Shown: piece after piece, positions 12,255 to 22,489 of the stretch
Layout: each line of letters starts with the position of its first letter
Numbering within the stretch: position 1 is the stretch's first letter
Assembly: GCA_015847255.1 (NCBI GenBank)
Contig: JADLZK010010445.1
Coordinates: 62,001-126,000, forward strand
Length of the DNA: 64,000 nt
Direction of reading: 5' to 3'
Origin: Hyparrhenia diplandra
Taxonomy: Eukaryota > Streptophyta > Magnoliopsida > Poales > Poaceae
The notes under the pieces: model-generated
Seen by the model: only the letters and a program-made list of their open reading frames with translations
Databases searched by the model: none
Told to the model about the DNA's origin: nothing
Program-made: the position numbers and the translations under genes

Positions 12255-13867
12255 CTATGGGGTCCTCCCCAAGCTATCCGGGAGGCCTATAAATCGGGAT
12301 CGAAGCCTTGGAACCTCGGAATGCTTCCTCGTACAAGATGGCGAGCAGCCATGTCGGACTCTAATTGAGTCCATCTCTGGCCGGCTCGCTCCCTCCCTTT
12401 GCCGCCATGCGGTATGTTGCACATGGGAATTGAGCGTATGCTCAATGTTCCTAGTGCGGACGTCGAGGTCTTTGTAGCTGGATCCCGATAGCCTCCACCC
12501 CTTGTGGTGGCTGCACATCTTGAACTGGTGGGGGCATATCGTCGGAGCTGTCATCCAAGTCATACTGTGGGCCCTCCATGCTTTTTGTATCTCCTTCGGG
12601 CCACTCGATGATGGTGCCGATGTTCGAGGCGGCAGCTCCCACCTAGGATCATACCGGGTATTACCCCAGGGGTCCCCATAGGGTGAGGCCATGCGGCTGG
12701 AACACTTGGTGTAGGCGTGGGCGGGTCGTGGCGTGAAGTGGGCCCCATGGGAGGAAGATCCGACCTCTTGTCTCTGGCGTGAAGAAGCGACGGGGTATCT
12801 TTCTGCGCAAGCTATCAGCCAGATCTCGAGCTCAAATGTTAGTGCACGGCTTTTATACAAGCCGTAAGTCGGGTTAGGTAACCGAACTATAGTTGCATAG
12901 CCAGGAAAAAAATATGGCCAAGCTTCGCCCGGAAGGTAAAACCTTAATTAAATGCCCTCGAACTAGCCGCGCGCAACAGTCCAATATTCCCGGGTGTGGA
13001 GATGTACTCTATCTGTTGATTTTCTAAAGCCCCAATCGTAGAAGCGAGGCGTGTGATAAGAGATGTGCAGGTGACAGGAACAACAGGTTTTGTAATAATA
13101 TGTATCATGTTCCTGCACATTTCTACCACTGGAGCCACCTTAACTTTGTGAACAACAGCATAGAGTAGTTTCAATTCAGTCTCATTAACCCATCTCACCC
13201 CGTGTCTAGGAAACAAAGTCAATGAGATCCAGCGGTGGATAAATCTAAGTGATGGGTCTTTGGATGCGTGAGTGGCGAGGTTTAAAAGCTCCGGCCTCAT
13301 GTGCACCGGATATCTCCTCCCAAAAGTGGTTTCGGACAAAGCCAGGGAGAGCAGCATCTATGTTTAGTGCACATCTACAGTAAAAACCCCAGTAACGAGC
13401 TAGGTCCTCCCATGTGACATGATATTGTGTTCCAAAGAGGCGGAAGGAAATTCCTAGCTGGTCCTCTACTAGTGTGCATAGAAACTGAATTGTTAGGAGG
13501 CGAGAACCTTCCTCCTCGAGAGGGGAATGTCACGCCACCCAACCGCTCTCCAAAGAATAAGAAGTTCATCGTCCATACCCGGCGTTCGAAAAGGTCGGAG
13601 TCGATTCGGGCGTGTGTTGGAACACACGATCCTTGAGTAGGAGATATGCTTGCATCTCCCCGTCCCTTCCCGAAGGTCGAGGTACGGGCGCGTCGGCTTC
13701 ATCGATTGTCGGGGAGCTTGAGCTTCTTCCTCCCCGACGGGTGCAAAAGATCGTCTTGCATGGGAGAGTCTTCGAGGTCGGTTGAGGGCGGAGCTTGTGC
13801 TTGTATGGCGTGAGCTTTGCCTTGACGACGCCTCAACCCGGCTGAAGATCTTCCCGGCTTTCTTCAT
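12255..13867 (-). pseudogene. Athila-type additional ORF (retrotransposon ORF of Athila family), frameshifted
   Basis: The minus-strand frame opens at the ATG at 13867 (MKKAGK...). It continues through a segment reading FGTQYHVTWEDLARYWGFY near 13400, then YPVHMRPELLNLATHA, FIHRWISLTLFPR, VRWVNETELKLLYAVV and TSLITRLASTIGALE (12990-13330), and ends in an acidic tail near 12450-12640. These blocks are typical of the additional ORF found in Athila-type plant retrotransposons, whose function is unknown; some authors compare it with env or gag. Several frame changes are needed (near 13620, 13490, 13360 and 12900). It lies downstream of the protease, with no RT or integrase between, and about 190 bases behind a TATA box on the same strand. 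Confidence 0.7.
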
Positions 13868-13959
13868 GATCGGTGCAAAACGATTGAGCGAGACCTCGGG
13901 TGTGCAAGGGTTAGTTGAAAGTATGAACTTTCACACCCGTAATCTCGCTTCGGCACAAC

Positions 13960-14180
13960 GTTTTTGGTGGAGAAAATGGAGTGTAGAACAGGCGGGAGAG
14001 AGTGTGAGAGCGAGAGAGAGTGAAAATGAGGGGTGGGAGCTCTCACACGGTGCCGGGCTATTTATAGCCGAGCGCACGGCCGTGGGGTGCCTCACCCAAC
14101 GGCTAGGAGCCGTTGGCGAAGGCGGGGGCCCGAGCGGGCGGCCGGGGAGTGCGGCCGCACCTTGGGGTGCGCGCGCCCCC
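13960..14180 (-). promoter_or_regulatory. Internal promoter-like block upstream of the Athila-type ORF
   Basis: On the minus strand, TATAAATAG (14058-14066) is followed by a CT-rich stretch (13970-14045) and then the ORF start at 13867. Upstream lies a GC-rich block with GTGCGGCCGCACCTTG (about 14150-14165), the same motif found upstream of the TATA box in this element's LTR (10949-10964). The order GC-rich motif, TATA, CT-rich leader is the same in both places. This suggests a copy of the LTR promoter module placed inside the element to drive the second ORF. Confidence 0.55.
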
Positions 14181-14276
14181 GCCCGGCGGCCGCCGCCCGG
14201 CTTTTGCCCGGCGCCTCCAACGGTCACAAAAGTTTGTGGCCAAAGCTTCCGCCGGTTCGGCCGTTTTCTCCTTTTT

Positions 14277-14572
14277 TTTGATTTTCTCCAAAATTTTCAA
14301 ATATAAGTTTATTTTAAAATAGAAAAATTATTTTAAAAATATTTTTGTATATTCTTTTTGTGTATAAAATATTTTTCTTTATTTTTCATAAAAGAATTTA
14401 TTTTATTTATGAAAACTTTTATTTTAGTTTTCCAAAATATTATATTTATCATATATAAATTTATAATATATATATATATTTTTTTCAAATATACCCTTTT
14501 TTTTTTTGGATATACCCCATTTTTTTCTCTTTTTTTTTTGGGTATTCCTTTTTTTTTTTTTGAGCAGGTTAT
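14277..14572. repeat. AT-rich, T-tract spacer in element E
   Basis: About 300 bases of almost pure A/T with long T runs (14471-14560) and a short TA repeat near 14465. It separates the protease end from the internal promoter-like block. No gene. Confidence 0.7.
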
Positions 14573-15100
14573 TTATAGTCACTGTCGACTTTCCCCAGCT
14601 TCTTGGCGGGAGGTACCGCTTCGGGGGTCTCGGAGCTAGACCCTTCAATATTCCACACTGGTCTTGATGATGATGATTGCCGGGTGTGTTGTTGCTTGTA
14701 CCCGGTGAATGGGAACTTAACCGCCTTATCTTTGATATGGAAGACGATGAAGCCCTTCCCCGCATCGATATCCGCTTTGGCCGTATAGAGAAATGGCCTC
14801 CCCAGAAGGAGAGACACATCTTCTTTTGGGCCCATATCCAGGATCACGAAGTCTGCAGGGATGTATTCATCTTGGATTTTTATGAGCATGTCTTCCAAGA
14901 TTCCCTCTGGCCGCCTTGTTGATTGATCTCGCCATTTGGAGGACGAATTTGGCAGGAGTAAGTGTCCCTCCATGGATTTTGTTGAAGGTGGCCTTGGACA
15001 TCACGTTGATACTGGCCCCCAGGTCACAAAATGCATTAGCAAAGTTGTGGGGGCCAATGGCACGCTTGATGATCGGACGCCTTGGGGTCTCCCTTCTTGG
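14569..15100 (-). pseudogene. Retrotransposon aspartic protease domain of element E
   Basis: The minus strand shows the catalytic motif in FCDLGASINVMSKATFNKIHG (about 14970-15035), with the DLGAS triad expected of a retropepsin. The C-terminal half then follows in another frame: GILEDMLIKIQ, ADFVILDMG, and LLLGRPFLYTAKADID (14740-14900), ending at 14569. This enzyme would cut the gag precursor. The domain is split by a frame change near 14940 and continues from the gag upstream. No RT follows it, unlike full gypsy elements, where RT is the next domain. Family assignment is firm from the two motifs. Confidence 0.8.
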
Positions 15101-16545
15101 CGATAAAGCGAGTCCACGAGGGGGGATCTTCTTCAGCTCTTTGGGTTGGATCGAGCCTCGGAGATATCATGTTAAGCCCGACTCATGTGGGACCTCAGGT
15201 TGCCACGGGATCTGCGCCAGAGTCGTTCGCGGCACTTGTTGTGTTAACCGGGCGGTTGTGTCTCTATCATCTTGTTAAAGCCGAGCTGGTTTTTCACGGT
15301 GAGGTCAACCCTTCGAGCTTGTTATTCACGCCCTCAAGGATCTTGTCCTGGTGGCTCATCTTTTTGGTAAGGTTTTCATTGATCTTGGCTTGGCCCAAAG
15401 ACTGGTCCTTCAATGATGGTGACCGGGGGTTATAATTGGAGTTGTACCCCCGGTTGCCTTGGAATGGTGGCCTGGATCTGGTTGTTCCACCCCGCCGCGG
15501 TTGACGATACCCGTTGCTGTTGTTGATGAAGGCAGCTTCTTCACGGGTCTCAGGGCGGTTGTCCCCTGAGTGGCCAACCTCACCACACGTCTCACATGTC
15601 ATGTGAGCGCCTCGTGGCGTAGGACCGGGCGCCGCCGAGTAGTAGCTAGCCGTGTTGCGCTCCTCCGGTCTCTTATTGAAGATCCATTTTTGCGGCAAGC
15701 ATATCCGCCTCCTTCACGGTGTGCATGCCTTTTTGTGTTTTGGCCGGGGCTCGTCTTCGCCCGGCTACGGTTTGCCACCATCTTGTCAATCGGGGCTGTT
15801 GCCCGATCGATGGTGAGCGATAGAAATGCGCCACCAGCGGCGGCGTCGAGGTGCCCTTGGATATGGTCGTGAGACCATTGTAGAGATTCGAAGCACCGGC
15901 CCAGTTCTCCATCCCGTGGTGTGGGCATGCTTGAATGTATTCTTGCAGCCTTTCCCACGCCCGGAATGGGTTCTATTGGGTTCTCTTTGGAAGTTGGCGA
16001 TTCTCCCCTCGGGGGCATTGGTTTTGCCCATGGGGAAGAACTTGGCGAGGAACGGCTTGAACATTTGTCCCACGCATCGACGACTTCCTTGTCCTTGTAG
16101 AACCATCGTTTCGCCTTCCCCACAAGGGAGAAGGAAAACAAAGCGGAGCCTCGATGACGCCCTGGCTGCGACATCTTTGATGACGATCGTATCGCACAGC
16201 TCAAGGAAGTGTTGGAGATGAGCGTTTGCGCCCTCGCTCGGGATCCAGAATGGACCGGCTCGCACCATAGTGATCAGCCCAAGATTTTAAGCTCGAAATT
16301 TTTGTCCGTCACATTCACCGACGGCCCGATTGGGCACGTTGGTGACGGCGGGAGTTGAGAAATCGTCAGCAGCGACCCGGGCCATAGCTTGCGGTTCGGT
16401 TGGTGCAGGGATCTCGGTCTCGGTATCGGGGTTCCGGTGAAGAAGAAGCGACACGAGACCGGCTCTTCCTTAGGAGTGCCTCCGGATCGGAGGTGAAGTT
16501 TTCCGGCAGGAGGAAACCCCGACATACACTATCCCTGTTTTCATC
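15101..16545 (-). pseudogene. Gag of element E (capsid and degenerate zinc knuckle)
   Basis: Minus-strand gag of the plant gypsy type. Recognisable blocks in order are FELK (about 16285), EGANAHLQHFLELCDTIVIKDV (16170-16235, split by frame), SLVGKAKRWFYKDKEVVDAWDKC (16065-16135), AKFFPMGKTNA (16020-16055), and a nucleocapsid zinc knuckle CETCGEVGH near 15570-15600. The last cysteine of the CCHC knuckle reads as arginine. The capsid would form the particle and the knuckle bind RNA. At least three one-base frame changes are needed. One falls exactly at a CCTGG site (16161-16165), so it may be a consensus error rather than a mutation. The true start lies near 16525-16545. Confidence 0.75.
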
Positions 16546-16660
16546 CACAACGAGGAGAAAACATAAAGATTAGCCTGTATGAGCAAATGGCATCCACGCA
16601 CACAAGTTCATATTCATAGCCAGCTATTTATTTATTTTTATGTTTTTTTTACAATGCCTT

Positions 16661-16679
16661 CCCCGGCAACGGCGCCGAA
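16661..16679 (-). other. Primer-binding site of element E (tRNA-Asp)
   Basis: Plus-strand CCCCGGCAACGGCGCC matches the 3' end of plant tRNA-Asp(GUC) exactly apart from the terminal A. It lies six bases from the LTR edge. Confidence 0.9.
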
Positions 16680-16684
16680 ATGCT

Positions 16685-18378
16685 TGTTGGCATTTCTTAA
16701 CGCAATCAAAGGAAGCGTGTATTAAAACCCATCCCAATAAAAGCGTCGTAAATGCACCGCCGACATTCCCAAGTAAAACCACCATGTCGGTGATCCGAAA
16801 TGAGACTGTCAACGGGATAGATCTTGTCATTGTAGATATTCATCCGCAAGCGCACGGATCTATCGTTGTAGCATTTCACCCGGAAGTATTCAGGGTATCG
16901 TTATTTATATTTTCCCAAAGGAAGGCATGTGATTAATAAATTAGCATGGCATCTGAATAGAGGAACATGTGTTTGTTTAGACCAAATTACTCATAACAGG
17001 GGTAAGCAATACGATTCACAGATAGTGTGACACACACTTGGAAATCCACCAGCAAAAAGGATAAAGAAAATAGATAAAGAATAAATGAATAAACGAATAA
17101 CCTAATGGAGTAGTTCTAATGTATCTAGTCATGGCCATACAAATGAATAGTTAGGATCATATGCAAACTGATCTAAGCCTTGTTAGGTCTAGGATAACAG
17201 GGAGACTTCCTGGTTACCATACGGCCCGATAGGAAGCATTTACGAACTCCCTACAAAGACAGCTTAACGGGGGGGATTTCAAGGGGACGGTCAAGGCTTG
17301 TCACGACCAAGCCGCCTACCCCCTCAACCGTGGCATGCACTCATATTTGCAGGTGTCGTAATACCCGGGCACCATGCCCGCATACTAGAGCACTACTCTT
17401 GTCCCCCCAGGGTCCCCACTCGTCGAATGGACGGACTAGAACAAGAGCAAACCCGAAGGAACAACAAACCGTTATCCCACCTCTAATCAAGTTAGGCATA
17501 TGATGTTCGTTAAAGAACTGTAATGAACATGTCAAGATCATGATATGTAAACTATATTCTAGTTCATATACCACTACAATAACATGAACAAAACTATACT
17601 CTAGTTCAAAAGTTAGGCCAAGAATATAGATATAGGACTTGCAAATAGAAGAATGCTCCATAGAGAAGATGTATTACCAAAGCTCTTTCTTCTAGGAGAC
17701 AAGCCCTCCTTGTAGCTCTTCTACTCCAAGTGTCTACTAAAGAATAAAGAAGAAGAAAGAAGAAGAAGGGAGAAGTAGAAGAAGAGAGAGAGAGGTAGAG
17801 GTGGTAGAGAGAGAGGTATTGCTGGTTTGCTGGACTCCAAATGGTGTGTGTTGAGAGGGAGAGAGGGGTCTATTTATACACTTGGAGGAGGGGCCTAAGT
17901 GCTAATTTACACCCAAACCGACCTGGTAAACCTTCCTTGTACGCGCAAACCGACCATCCCAGGGCGGGAAACCAAGTTTGGAAGGTGCACGAACCGCCTC
18001 CCCGAGGCCGGGCCCGAACCGCCTCAGGGAGGGTGCGGCCGCACCTTGAGGTGCGCCGCGCACCCCCCCGGCGCCGCTCGCCCGGTCTTGGCGGGTGTCG
18101 TCTTTCGCCCCGAAAAGTTGTGGGCGGGCTGCGCCGCCCAGATTTGATGTTTTGGGTCGATTTGCTCTTTGGGCTTGATTTTGCAATAGTGCGCTTTCCC
18201 GGAATGCGTACTTTGGTCGATTTTTCCACTTGCTTTTATTTTAAATCTGCAAAATAAAATACAATACACTACAAGTGGAATTTATTAGTGATAAATGCAT
18301 ATGAACATAAAAGGTTTAATTTTACTCCCTTCATGGTAGTAAGTTGACGGAAAAATATTGCGTTATTTACCGTCAACA
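16685..18378 (-). repeat. 5' LTR of element E
   Basis: A 1694-bp partner of 9597-11294 with the same ends. Differences from the partner are few and mostly grouped at CCGG or CCWGG contexts, for example 17401-17416 against 10317-10330. A TATAAATAG box lies on the minus strand near 17870, preceded by the GC-rich block at 17990-18140. ORFs at 17841-18269 are artefacts of that block. Confidence 0.9.
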
Positions 18379-18383
18379 ATGAT

Positions 18384-19878
18384 GCATGGATGAAGCAGGC
18401 ATGTCATCAGCATAATAATTGATCAATGAAATAATGGGACATTAGACTAATCTGAACCACAAATTGAAGAATGGATGGCTCATGACGATGGATGTGTATG
18501 TGTGTATTTCCATTGTATTAAGGATTTATTTTTCTAAAGGGAAACGTCCATATATATGTTCCTGACGTGATGACGGTGTCACCAAGCTAACAAGCAAAGC
18601 TAGAAAGGCACGGCCGGCTGCTAGGGTCTGCTGCTTTGCTTGCTCGTGATGTACGTATATGTACATTACTCAAGTATTTTCAGAATAATTCTTGTGAAGG
18701 AAAACGGCCAGGAAACATATCGATGTCGTCATGGGATCAACTAGGAATTACAACAGCTACTAAGGCATGGTGCAAGGAAAACTCGGCAAGACTTAGGAGC
18801 ACTGGCGATAGCCTCGGCAGTAGAGCATCTAGACGTAGTCCATCGGCTCCGATCAGGATAAAGGGGAAGATCATGGAGAACTTACCGAGCGTTTTCGAGT
18901 TGGCCGGGGAGACTTGCTGGCCGGAGCAGCTTGTACAGAGGCATGCTCTCAAGGAACGGATGACTGATTTTGATCGGAGCGGACATGCACAGATGCACGA
19001 ACCATATGAGATCACGTATACAAATTAAGATCATGTATACAAATTAAGATCACGTATAGGAGAGAGATAGGGAGCGTGTACGCGGGATTTCTCACTGGCG
19101 GAGGCACAACTTGATCGTGTGATTGATGATGGCCCCGGATGAAACACGAACGGCGGCACATGGCGTCAACAACAGCGGCAAGACAAAACGATTGAGCTCT
19201 GCGGCGGCAGTTTTAGGGGTTGCGGCGACGCTGCAGCTCGGTGACGAACAGGAACGACAGCAGAGCGATGGAGACGGTGGAGTAACGTGCGGCGTCGACA
19301 ATGGCAGCTGCAGTACATGGCATGACGGGGCAGACGGGTTCTTCCTGTGATCCACGGTGAAGACATCTCAGCAACACAGAGAGCAAGAGAGGTAGATGGA
19401 GATCGATGGCAACAAGGAAGACGACGTCACAGCGGCAGCAAACTCACCCTGGGCATTCTTGACGTCGGAAAGGCAGCGCCCGGCTTCAAAGACGGCGGCG
19501 AGCGGCTCCGCCTAGGATCAGACGCGGCGGTGCTAATACGGGCACGGCGGCCATAGATTGATAGATTGTTTGTGGAGAAAGAAACAAATCAAGGGCAGCA
19601 GCTCATGCCTATTTATAGATGGAGAGTTGGAGATACGTACGGCACAGGTCTCAAGTTCGACTCAGAGCAGAGTCCGTCTCCAGGATAATGCAAGGGAAGG
19701 GCGACGCTGACCGTGGGCCTAGTTTGCCGGTAGATAGAGGACTCTAGTGCAGCGCTGCTGCTTGCTCTAGAGCTGGGCCGGCCTAGTGTCCAAGAACGAC
19801 GAATGGCCATAAGAAAGAAAATGGCCATGCGGACCAAAGGAAGGGAGAAAATGAATTAAAGAATATCTTTTTCTCTTA
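18384..19878 (-). repeat. Middle segment of solo LTR D2
   Basis: Collinear with D1 1440-2480, for example the gatgcatg start, the cggcggcac region and the gcctatttatagatgga block at 19607. Non-coding; the several short ORFs are chance. Bounded on the left by element E's target copy and on the right by the Helitron 5' terminus. Confidence 0.7.
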
Positions 19879-20391
19879 TCTTACTACTAAAAAGCCTCAA
19901 ATGTTATCGTCATCAGCCTAATCCCTTCCCGCCCCCTAATCCCGTCCGCCCGCATGCGAAACCCCGTCCGCTCCCCTAATCCCGTCTGCCCGCATGCGAA
20001 ACCGGCGGTTCCCAGCGCAGCTTCCTTCCCAGGCGGTTCCCCTGCTCGCTTCCCGCGCGGAACCGCAGCCAAGCAACGCCCCCTCCATCGCTCGCCGCCG
20101 CGCGCAGCCTCCCTCCCGCCCTCCTCTCGCCCAATCCTAACGCACGTCGCCCGCAAGATCGCCTGCCCGACCAGATCCTCCACGGTCGGCCTGTTCGGGG
20201 TGTCACGCACCTAGCCCGTTGGATCCCGCCAATAGCTCGCTCGGTAGAGGGAACGCGGCGGCGCAGGCGAATGGCGCCCCCTGCCCCATCCCGCACGGCA
20301 CACCCACTCCCACGCCGACGCCGCCAGCCACTACGGACGGGTGCTATCACCGCGACGAACGAGGCAATCGGGCGGGCGCTGCCTCCATGCC

Positions 20392-20557
20392 GATTGAGGC
20401 TTCAGGCCCCGACACGGCGGCGCATAGGAGGCATCGGCGTCGGGAGGCGCAATCTGCGGGGTAAGGAACAGGCTGATTGAGGCTTCAGGCCCCCGCACGG
20501 CGGCGCATAGGAGGCAGGCGCGTCGGGAGGCGCAAACCGCGGGGGTAAGGAAGAAGG
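20392..20557. repeat. 83-bp tandem duplication in the Helitron
   Basis: Two adjacent copies of a unit starting gattgaggcttcaggcccc (20392 and 20475) with the shared core cacggcggcgcataggagg. The copies differ by a few indels. ORFs across it are not conserved between copies. Confidence 0.75.
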
Positions 20558-20995
20558 CGATCGCCGGCGAGGAGGCACAGCAGCCGAGCCAGAAGAGAAG
20601 CAACCACTGGCGGGGAGGTGGGCCGCCAGGTGAGAAGGCACAGCTATGGGCGAGGAGGTGCGGCCACAAGCGAAGAAGGGAGATTTTTGCTGCTTTCAGA
20701 TGAAACGTCGCTTAATTGGCTTGCCTTCTGACTGCAATCAAACCCAACACTGAATTGGCTAACCTCCATGTTGGTATTGATTTTTTTTTTTTTGTCAGGT
20801 TAGTTGATCTGAGATGCGGATCAACATGCTCTACATATGAATTGTGATTGGGAGTGTTTATCGATCAACATTGTGCTTTGCAACAGAAAGGTAATGAATG
20901 AGTCTCTCTCATATCGCTGTCTAGGTGTTTGTGGCATTGCTTCAGTGGGCATTGGTTTGAGTAATTTTCCCTTTGTTGTACCTTGTTGCCTGTAG

Positions 20996-21128
20996 GGGCT
21001 GATCATTGGAGTCAGGAGCATATATATCCTTGCACTTGGTCATTTTCGGATTCATGCTGTTGCTACTGCTGCACATCAACTTCCTCCGGCAGTACAACCT
21101 TTGGATCCCTGTTGCATCAATTCTGTGA
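20996..21128 (+). pseudogene. Possible captured exon of an unknown membrane protein
   Basis: A T-rich run ending in ttgcctgtag (20982-20995) resembles a plant 3' splice site. After it, one frame reads HLVIFGFMLLLLLHINFLRQ, then YNLWIPVASIL and a stop at 21126-21128. A hydrophobic stretch of about 15 residues looks like a membrane segment. A second splice-like site (T tract then gtcag) lies near 20800. Helitrons often carry gene fragments, so this could be one. I do not recognise the parent gene, and an in-frame stop just inside the putative exon weakens the case. Confidence 0.3.
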
Positions 21129-21294
21129 GCACTAGCTGGAGGAGCAACCAGCAAATGTGCAGCTCGGATTAAGGAAGCTGCTAAAAGCTGCATAGTGTTG
21201 TGAAATAAAAGGAGTACCTTCTAATCCCTGGTTGTTGTTAAAAAGTCTTATTGTTAAAAAGTCTAGAGGTTTGTTCTCACTCATACATCATATA

Positions 21295-22489
21295 TCCTAC
21301 TACTAAAAAGAATGAAACATAGACTCTACCGGTGGAGCGGCGTCGTCACCCCGCCATCTGCTGCGGGCGCTCTCCCTCCACATGTGGCTAGGACAACCCC
21401 TGCAATTTGCATGCTAAGAATAGAAAACTTCGCTCTGCTCGGCGCGCTCCCCCCACATGTGGCTAGGACAACCCCCCGCAGTTTGCATGCTAAGAATAGA
21501 AAACTAATATTTTCATCCCGCAGTTTGCATGCTAAGAATAGAAAACTAATATTTTCATCTCACTAAATTTGCATGATTACATGCAATAACAAAAGATACG
21601 TGTGCATGATGAAGAACTTAGATTAGATCATCGAAAAAAAACAGAAGGAAAAAAACTAAACAAATCTCTATAGATTCGATTTGGTTCTATTAAAAATTCA
21701 ATGTCGCTAACAAGAAAATTGAAAAGCTTTGGGGCATACGTTCCACCTCAAGCGTTGTATTAGCATGCAAACTGCGGGATGAAAATATTAGTTTTCTATT
21801 CTTAAGCATGCAAACTGCAGGGGGTTGTCCTAGCCACATGTGGGGAGCGCGCAGTGAAAGTTTTCTATTCTTAGCATGCAAATTGCGGGGGTTGTCCTAG
21901 CCACATGTGGAGAGAGAGCGCCGGGCAGAGCGAAGCGGGGGTGACGCACGTCGCTCCACCTCAAGCGTTGTATTAGCAATCGTGAGCTTTGATGAATGTA
22001 GTTATCTTCATCCCTAATACTGATTCACTACCTCCCTAGAATTTGTATCCATACTATGCACACATTCTAAAATCAAAAAAGTATTATTTATGAATTATAG
22101 TTGAACAAATAAAATTTTATTCAGGTTTCTTGCTTCAATAAAGAATTATAGTTGACATGCAATTAGTTCGACATGTTTATAATTTTTATGGTATATGCAC
22201 CAGACATTTTATAGGGATCAAGCAAACTCGTGTGTAGAAAAAAAAAAAGTATTTTTCTCTCATACAAAGTATAATGATCTAAACCGTTGAGAAACAAAGG
22301 TAGCTTAAAAATTGTAAGCATAGGAAATATAAAATCTAAGGCCTAAAATTGCGGTATATTGTTCTCTTCTTTTCTCACACAACTATTATGAGTACAAGTC
22401 TATAATTTTATTGAAAGCATGTAATATTGTTGAACGGAAGTGTCAAGTGATCGTATAACACCCGTAGCAACGCACGGGCATGATCCTAG
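21295..22489 (+). mobile_element. Possible inner Helitron sharing the same 3' end
   Basis: A second Helitron-like 5' terminus, TCCTACTACTAAAAAG, preceded by A, lies at 21295, nearly matching that at 19879. Only one hairpin plus CTAG end is visible (22461-22489). Either a younger Helitron sits in or at the end of the older, or the long element arose by 5' end readthrough. Confidence 0.45.
21333..21958. repeat. Large imperfect inverted repeat (foldback)
   Basis: Left arm 21333-21563 carries ggagcggcgtcgtcacccc and two to three copies of a unit with cacatgtggctaggacaac and gcatgctaagaatagaaaac. Right arm 21745-21958 carries the same blocks reversed and complemented. The loop is about 180 bases. 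The unit is also repeated directly within each arm, and ccacctcaagcgttgtatta occurs at both 21747 and 21956. Confidence 0.8.

Larger units (their letters stand above)
9597..18378 (-). mobile_element. Element E: complete gypsy-type element with gag-protease and an Athila-like ORF, no RT
   Basis: An 8782-bp element bounded by LTRs of 1698 and 1694 bp, with a perfect target duplication atgat (9592-9596, 18379-18383). Minus-strand order is 5' LTR, tRNA-Asp PBS, gag, zinc knuckle, aspartic protease, T-rich spacer, an internal promoter-like block, an Athila-type ORF, non-coding 3' region, PPT and 3' LTR. No integrase, reverse transcriptase or RNase H motif is visible, so it is non-autonomous. The two LTRs are identical over long runs (for example 10201-10560 against 17283-17648), so insertion is recent. 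Several frame breaks coincide with sites that may be consensus errors. Confidence 0.85.
19879..22489 (+). mobile_element. Helitron-like element
   Basis: It begins TCTTACTACTAAAAAG after an A (19878). It ends with the GC hairpin CCCGTAGCAACGCACGGG (22461-22478), then TGATC, then CTAG (22486-22489) before a T. TC at the 5' end, a short hairpin just before a CTRR 3' end and insertion between A and T are Helitron hallmarks, and the hairpin resembles those at grass Helitron ends. It has no Rep/helicase, so it is non-autonomous. It carries GC-rich DNA with an 83-bp tandem repeat, a possible captured exon and a large inverted repeat. The host D2 repeat resumes at 22490. Confidence 0.7.

Noticed and set aside
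12944..13357. Cellular gene candidate for the open frame with clear protein-like composition
   Set aside because: It lies between the LTRs of element E, on the element's strand, and matches the Athila-type ORF pattern, so it is part of the transposon.
16661..16679. Possible tRNA-Asp gene end
   Set aside because: Only the last 16 bases match a tRNA; no acceptor 5' strand, D-arm or anticodon arm is present. Its position beside an LTR makes it a primer-binding site.
19887..20669. ORFs of 80-124 residues on both strands in GC-rich DNA
   Set aside because: Low stop frequency is expected at this base composition. The frames are Pro/Arg/Ala-rich without a domain and are not conserved across the 83-bp tandem copies.
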